NCBI GenBank assembly: GCA_018623655.1
Contig: JAAZVG010000010.1
Coordinates: 1-19,593, forward strand
Length of the DNA: 19,593 nt
Source of the DNA: Flavobacteriaceae bacterium
Lineage (GTDB): Bacteria > Bacteroidota > Bacteroidia > Flavobacteriales > Flavobacteriaceae
Reading direction: 5' to 3'
The position numbers and the translations under genes are program-made. The notes under the pieces were generated by a model that was given only the letters and a program-made list of their open reading frames with translations, had not been told where the DNA came from and did not search any database. Positions within the stretch are counted from its first letter, which is position 1, and the number at the start of each line of letters is the position of its first letter. Shown piece by piece: positions 16,348-19,593 of this stretch.

Positions 16348-17006
16348 TAGAATTCTGTTTCTAATTGAATATAAGATAAGAACTCTTTTCTTAAGGTTTC
16401 GTCTGTTTTGAAAACACCGCCGTATTCAGCAGTTACTGTACTGCTGGCAAAATCACGAATACCTCTAGAGTTTACGCAAAGGTGTTTCGCATCGATAATA
16501 CATGCTACATTTTCGGTTTTTAAAATGTGTTGTAGCTCTTCGATTACTTGTAAAGTCAAGCGTTCTTGAACTTGTGGACGCTTTGCATAATAATCTACAA
16601 TTCGATTCATTTTTGAAAGACCAACAACGTTGCCGTTAGATATGTAGGCGATATGAGCTTTACCTATGATAGGAAGTAGGTGGTGTTCGCAGGTGGAATA
16701 GAGCGTTATGTTTTTTTCAACAAGCATTTCACCGTACTCATATTTATTCTCGAAGGTGGATGCACTTGGTCTTCTCTCAGGATTCAGACCTCCAAAGATT
16801 TCTTTGACATAAGCCTCTGCGACACGTTTCGGCGTACCTTTTAAACTGTCGTCACTAAGGTCCATTCCTAAAATATCTAAAATGGCCGCAACATGCTCTT
16901 GTATTTTTTCAATCTTCTGATCTTCTGAAAGTGCGAAAGCATCTGTTTTTAACGGTGTCTTTCTAGAGGCACTAAAATGATCATGATCGTTCAATTCGTC
17001 GTTCAT
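16347..17006 (-). CDS. folE: GTP cyclohydrolase I
   Basis: Converts GTP to 7,8-dihydroneopterin triphosphate, the entry to folate and other pterins. The product has 219 residues. After a variable, acidic N-terminal arm (1-30), the core shows TPKRVAEAYVKEIFGGL (58-74), zinc ligands Cys106 and His109 in STCEHHLLP and Cys177 in KHLCVNSRG, plus the active-site histidines 108 and 175 and the RPQVQERLT segment (143-151). All three zinc ligands are present, so this is a type IA, zinc-dependent enzyme. It is the first gene of the folE-cysS-yidD-lgt unit and has an exact -7 box 22 bp upstream of its ATG, overlapping the spacer after the outer membrane protein gene. Confidence 0.97.
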   Translation of the reverse strand: MNDELNDHDHFSASRKTPLKTDAFALSEDQKIEKIQEHVAAILDILGMDLSDDSLKGTPKRVAEAYVKEIFGGLNPERRPSASTFENKYEYGEMLVEKNITLYSTCEHHLLPIIGKAHIAYISNGNVVGLSKMNRIVDYYAKRPQVQERLTLQVIEELQHILKTENVACIIDAKHLCVNSRGIRDFASSTVTAEYGGVFKTDETLRKEFLSYIQLETEF

Positions 17007-17027
17007 CTTCGGATAAAATTAAGGGTG

Positions 17028-17035
17028 CAAATATA
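17028..17035 (-). promoter_or_regulatory. folE: -7 promoter element for the folE operon
   Basis: On the minus strand this is TATATTTG, identical to the typA, gyrB and secDF boxes, ending 21 bp before the folE ATG. No clear -33 TTG is seen. A short palindrome (TTAGG-C-CCTAA, 17041-17051) lies just upstream across the preceding gene's stop codon. Confidence 0.6.
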
Positions 17036-17047
17036 GCTAATTAGGCC

Positions 17048-18529
17048 CTAAAGCGAGAAGGTATAAGTCACATTAGCTCTAAATCGACGATTTTGTACCT
17101 CAGCTGCATTAGGTAAAATTTGATCAAAGAAATAAACCGTATCACTTACAGTAGAATAAGATAATCCAAAATCGATACTATTCGGGCCATAGTGAAGTCC
17201 AAAACCAAGTCCGTAATCATTGCGTTCTCCAAGGTCGCGATTGATGTATGGTGAAGAGGTGTTTCCGTAACCTATTCGAGCACTGTAGCGACTGGTCGCA
17301 TATTCTAAGCCCATTCGGTAGCTTTCTACGGTGCTAAAGGTACTAGCTAAAGCTACATTTTGAGTATTAAAAGCTGGGTCATTGTTAGGTAGTAGTTGAG
17401 CATCTCCGTAATTCTGACGCTGATAATCTAATAAAAAAGTTAGCGGTTTGCCTAAGGCTAATTTTGTATTCAAGGTCAGAGATGATGGAAGTTTCATCGT
17501 ATAATCATCGTAAACATTAATTACACCAAAGTCGATATAAGAAATGTCTTCAAGGCGATTATTTGTATCGAATCGTTGTGCGCTCCGATCACTCATAGAA
17601 AACCAAGTGGGGGTTTTATAACTAAACCCCAAGCCAAATTGAGTGCTTGGTTGCCACAAGAGACCAAAATTTGCTGACACACCTACCCCTTCGGTAAAAA
17701 GATAATTATCAAAAAAACTTGAGGTCACTGCTGATTCTGAAGAATAGCCTTCTTCGTCTAAATAGGTAAATCTTTCAAAGGATAACTCATGAATCGAAAG
17801 ACTTGCTCCGAGCAGTAATTTATCTTTGTAGCTCGCAGATCCGTGGATAGTGTATGCATTTTTTCTACCCTTGCTTCTAGATTCGAATTTTTGAAAAATA
17901 GAAGTATAATCGGCATTTGAAAAAAACACTCCTTCGTCGAGTCCTAAAAGACCTCCATAGAGCGCAAGAAGGGTTTGTTGGGCAGCAAAGCCATTTTCAG
18001 CACCTACTCTTAAATAAGCATCTTCTATATATTCATTTTGAAAGGCTAAAACATTTTCAGCGATTTGATTGTTTGCTAACGCAGTAAAATATTGATCCAT
18101 TCCAGAATCGGATAAACCTGCGGCCTTCAAATTTCCAAAGAAGCTATTTTCTTGCTGATAAGTGAACCCTAAGGCAATTTTATTCCAGTTGCTTTCTTCG
18201 GTAACAAATACTAAAAGACCCCCGACTTGATTGATCGAAGCCTCTCCTCTTCTTTTCGGATTTGTTAAATCTCCTGTAGTTGCAGTATTACCCACTGCTC
18301 CAACAAAGAGACTACTAGAAAAAGCTCCGTAGTCAAAAAGTGCTCCTGCGGCCGGATTAGTATGTATAGATGATAGGTCACCTTTTAAAAATCCAGAGGC
18401 CCCACCCAGTGATTGAGCTCTAGCAGATCCCAAAGATCCGCTTTGCAGGTATCTATAGACATCATCACTCGTTTGTGCGGCGGCGTAACCTGAAACTAGC
18501 AGGGCAAGAAGAAGTATTCGATGAATCAT
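17048..18529 (-). CDS. OmpP1/FadL-type outer membrane beta-barrel protein
   Basis: Predicted outer membrane channel of the FadL/TodX/OmpP1 group, likely passing hydrophobic compounds; in flavobacterial genomes such proteins are often labelled hemin receptor without direct evidence. The product has 493 residues. Residues 1-18 are a signal peptide (MIHRILLLALLVSGYAAA) with probable cleavage before Gln19. The mature start is typical: RYLQSGSLGSARAQSLGGASG, then GDLSSIHTNPAA (50-61), the conserved hatch-like N-terminal region. The rest alternates polar and aromatic residues like beta strands and ends in YTFSL. Type IX secretion proteins PorV and PorQ share this fold but are shorter and differ at the N-terminus. 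It begins 9 bp after the stop of the upstream lipoprotein gene, so the two are almost surely cotranscribed. Family is secure, substrate unknown. Confidence 0.82.
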   Translation of the reverse strand: MIHRILLLALLVSGYAAAQTSDDVYRYLQSGSLGSARAQSLGGASGFLKGDLSSIHTNPAAGALFDYGAFSSSLFVGAVGNTATTGDLTNPKRRGEASINQVGGLLVFVTEESNWNKIALGFTYQQENSFFGNLKAAGLSDSGMDQYFTALANNQIAENVLAFQNEYIEDAYLRVGAENGFAAQQTLLALYGGLLGLDEGVFFSNADYTSIFQKFESRSKGRKNAYTIHGSASYKDKLLLGASLSIHELSFERFTYLDEEGYSSESAVTSSFFDNYLFTEGVGVSANFGLLWQPSTQFGLGFSYKTPTWFSMSDRSAQRFDTNNRLEDISYIDFGVINVYDDYTMKLPSSLTLNTKLALGKPLTFLLDYQRQNYGDAQLLPNNDPAFNTQNVALASTFSTVESYRMGLEYATSRYSARIGYGNTSSPYINRDLGERNDYGLGFGLHYGPNSIDFGLSYSTVSDTVYFFDQILPNAAEVQNRRFRANVTYTFSL

Positions 18530-18538
18530 GAAGCTAAG

Positions 18539-19534
18539 TTAGTTGTTACCTCTTGAATTTGAACGTCCTGAAGAACTTCTTGAACTACGGCTTCCACCAC
18601 TACTTCTATAATTACTTGCAGGTCGACTTGAACGAAGGTTACTTGAACTGCGAGTATTTGTGGAACGAACATTATTAGTCGCTCTAGTTGCATTGTTACG
18701 TGAATAGGTTCTTTGCGTTGTAGAACGATTGTTAGTATAGCTGTTTGATCTTCGAATATTATCTGATGTACTGGTTCGAAGTGTTCTACTTACCTGATTT
18801 ACAAGTGTTCTCTGGCTAGGAGCAGAGACTGTATTTAATATGCTGCTTCTTACATTATCGCGATTTGATCGTCCTCGATCAACAATATAGCTAGGGGTGC
18901 GAAGCGTACTTCGCTCATTTCGGTATCTTCTGCTATTGGCTCTATAGAATCTACTGCTTTTAAAAAAACGCCGGCTTGGCAAATAAGTATATCCACCATA
19001 AACAGGATATCCGTAGAAGTAGGGATTATTCCACATATTCCAAGAATTCCAACCCCAAGGTTGATATCCCCAATTTCCCCAAGGGTAAATAAATCGACGA
19101 TTCCAATTGTTGAAAAACCAAGGGTTATTCCATCCCCAATTCATATTCCAGGCCGGATTCCAGTAAAAGTCAAAGTAGGGGTTATTCATTCCTGAACCCC
19201 AATGATTAATGGTGATTTGCACTCGATCCGTATTTTCTCCCCATCCAGCATAACTATTTGAGACGCTTTGATAGGTGTCGATATCAGTTAATTCGTAATC
19301 TTCGGCAAGAGCCGCGGCCTTGTCGGCAAAATAAGAAGTATAGAATTGTCCAGCCTGAGTATCTGGCCCTTGGGAATAGCGAACACGCATTGAGGGCCTT
19401 TCAGATTGGTAATAAGAAACTGGGTAATAGGCAATGCATGAATTTAGACTCAAGCTTATTGTAACTGCAATTAACCCCATTATCATTTGATAACCTCCTT
19501 TTCTGCTGGTACTTTTGTCTAAATGCACATTCAT
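18539..19534 (-). CDS. Lipoprotein with Trp/Asn-rich core and Arg/Ser-rich tail, unknown function
   Basis: I do not recognise the family. The 331-residue frame has a lipoprotein signal with lipobox LNSC and acylated Cys33. Residues 34-110 are ordinary (Tyr-rich start, TDIDTYQSVSNSY). Residues 112-168 are Trp/Asn/aromatic-rich, with 13 Trp in 57 residues. Residues 187-331 are Arg/Ser/Asn/Thr-rich, with 31 Arg but only one Lys in 145 residues, probably disordered and strongly basic. Start choice is open. ATG 19534 gives a charged n-region (K, R, K) before the hydrophobic stretch; ATG 19486 is preceded by a perfect AAGGAGG at 7-base spacing but leaves no positive charge. I give the longer form. 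A sigma-54-like promoter lies upstream and the FadL-like gene 9 bp downstream. A surface or cell-wall-binding role is only a guess. Confidence 0.75.
   Translation of the reverse strand: MNVHLDKSTSRKGGYQMIMGLIAVTISLSLNSCIAYYPVSYYQSERPSMRVRYSQGPDTQAGQFYTSYFADKAAALAEDYELTDIDTYQSVSNSYAGWGENTDRVQITINHWGSGMNNPYFDFYWNPAWNMNWGWNNPWFFNNWNRRFIYPWGNWGYQPWGWNSWNMWNNPYFYGYPVYGGYTYLPSRRFFKSSRFYRANSRRYRNERSTLRTPSYIVDRGRSNRDNVRSSILNTVSAPSQRTLVNQVSRTLRTSTSDNIRRSNSYTNNRSTTQRTYSRNNATRATNNVRSTNTRSSSNLRSSRPASNYRSSGGSRSSRSSSGRSNSRGNN
19494..19500 (-). promoter_or_regulatory. Perfect Shine-Dalgarno sequence before internal ATG 19486
   Basis: Minus-strand AAGGAGG lies 7 bases upstream of the ATG at 19484-19486, ideal spacing for anti-Shine-Dalgarno pairing. 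No comparable site is seen at the other gene starts I inspected. It may mark the true start, or simply encode Arg-Lys-Gly-Gly in the signal peptide n-region of the longer form. Confidence 0.5.
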
Positions 19535-19539
19535 ATCTA

Positions 19540-19571
19540 TAAATTTAATTAGTTTTACCCGCCTTTACAAA
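19540..19571 (-). promoter_or_regulatory. Candidate sigma-A-type promoter for the lipoprotein gene
   Basis: On the minus strand TTTG (19568-19571), a 20-bp gap, then TAAATTTA (19540-19547), one mismatch from TAnnTTTG. A start point near 19534 would fall on the upstream ATG itself, so use of this promoter would favour the internal start at 19486 or a leaderless message. Confidence 0.35.
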
Positions 19572-19574
19572 GGC
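19561..19574. repeat. Inverted repeat at the sigma-54-like promoter
   Basis: GCCTTT and AAAGGC form a perfect 6-bp inverted repeat with a 2-base centre. It overlaps the -12 element of the sigma-54-like site and the predicted transcription start, a position suited to an operator or a short 5' hairpin. No T run follows, so it is not a typical terminator. Confidence 0.4.
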
Positions 19575-19588
19575 AATGATTGTGCCAA
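19572..19588 (-). promoter_or_regulatory. Sigma-54 (-24/-12) promoter-like site
   Basis: On the minus strand TTGGCAC, five bases, then TTGCC. The GG and GC dinucleotides are separated by exactly 10 bases, as required for RpoN promoters (consensus TTGGCAC-N5-TTGC plus W; here the last base is C). The predicted start near 19561 gives a 27-base leader to the ATG at 19534. Enhancer sites would lie beyond the window edge. Confidence 0.5.
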
Positions 19589-19593
19589 AAAAA

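Noticed and set aside
17041..17051. Short palindrome TTAGG-C-CCTAA upstream of folE
   Set aside because: The arms are only 5 bp and overlap the stop codon of the outer membrane protein gene; too weak to call an operator alone.
1..19593. Mobile elements, CRISPR arrays, defence genes, tRNA or rRNA genes
   Set aside because: No transposase or integrase motifs, spaced direct repeats, or tRNA/rRNA-like segments were seen; nearly all sequence is accounted for by core genes.

Overview
This window is a stretch of core chromosome from a member of the Bacteroidota, most likely Flavobacteriales. The evidence is a fused SecD-SecF translocase subunit, an orphan FtsE-type ATPase, a short GyrB without the proteobacterial insertion, an LDH-like malate dehydrogenase, a FadL/OmpP1-type outer membrane protein of the flavobacterial kind, and repeated TAnnTTTG boxes just upstream of genes, which are the -7 element of the Bacteroidota primary sigma factor. 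Genes are densely packed and no gap without a gene exceeds about 150 bases. I see no tRNA, rRNA, CRISPR, insertion sequence or prophage.

Layout. Bases 1-585 (minus) hold the start of kdsA, cut by the window edge. It diverges from typA (698-2497, plus). typA meets, tail to tail with an 8-bp overlap, a polyphosphate-glucokinase-like gene (2490-3221, minus), which is preceded by an ftsE-like ATPase gene (3260-3949, minus). A divergent promoter region then leads to a plus-strand run: a lipoprotein amidohydrolase (4056-5678), asnB (5827-7491), gyrB (7611-9551), mdh (9595-10521) and secDF (10651-13566). secDF ends at a bidirectional terminator shared with a converging minus-strand operon folE-cysS-yidD-lgt (17006 down to 13639). 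Its first three genes are joined by one-base stop/start overlaps. The right end (19534 down to 17048, minus) is a two-gene unit: a lipoprotein with a Trp/Asn-rich middle and an Arg/Ser/Asn-rich tail, then the FadL-like outer membrane protein.

Function. Most genes are housekeeping: KDO synthesis for LPS (kdsA), a ribosome-associated GTPase (typA), glucose phosphorylation, cell division/envelope (ftsE), asparagine synthesis, DNA supercoiling (gyrB), central metabolism (mdh), protein export (secDF), lipoprotein maturation (lgt), membrane protein insertion (yidD), Cys-tRNA charging (cysS) and pterin/folate synthesis (folE). secDF, yidD and lgt form an envelope-biogenesis cluster around the shared terminator.

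The least ordinary part is the right edge. The compositionally odd lipoprotein gene is preceded by a match to a sigma-54 (-24/-12) promoter, an inverted repeat, an overlapping weaker sigma-A-type promoter, and a perfect Shine-Dalgarno sequence placed before an internal ATG, which is unusual in a phylum that mostly does not use Shine-Dalgarno initiation. The rest of the window looks like ordinary core genome.
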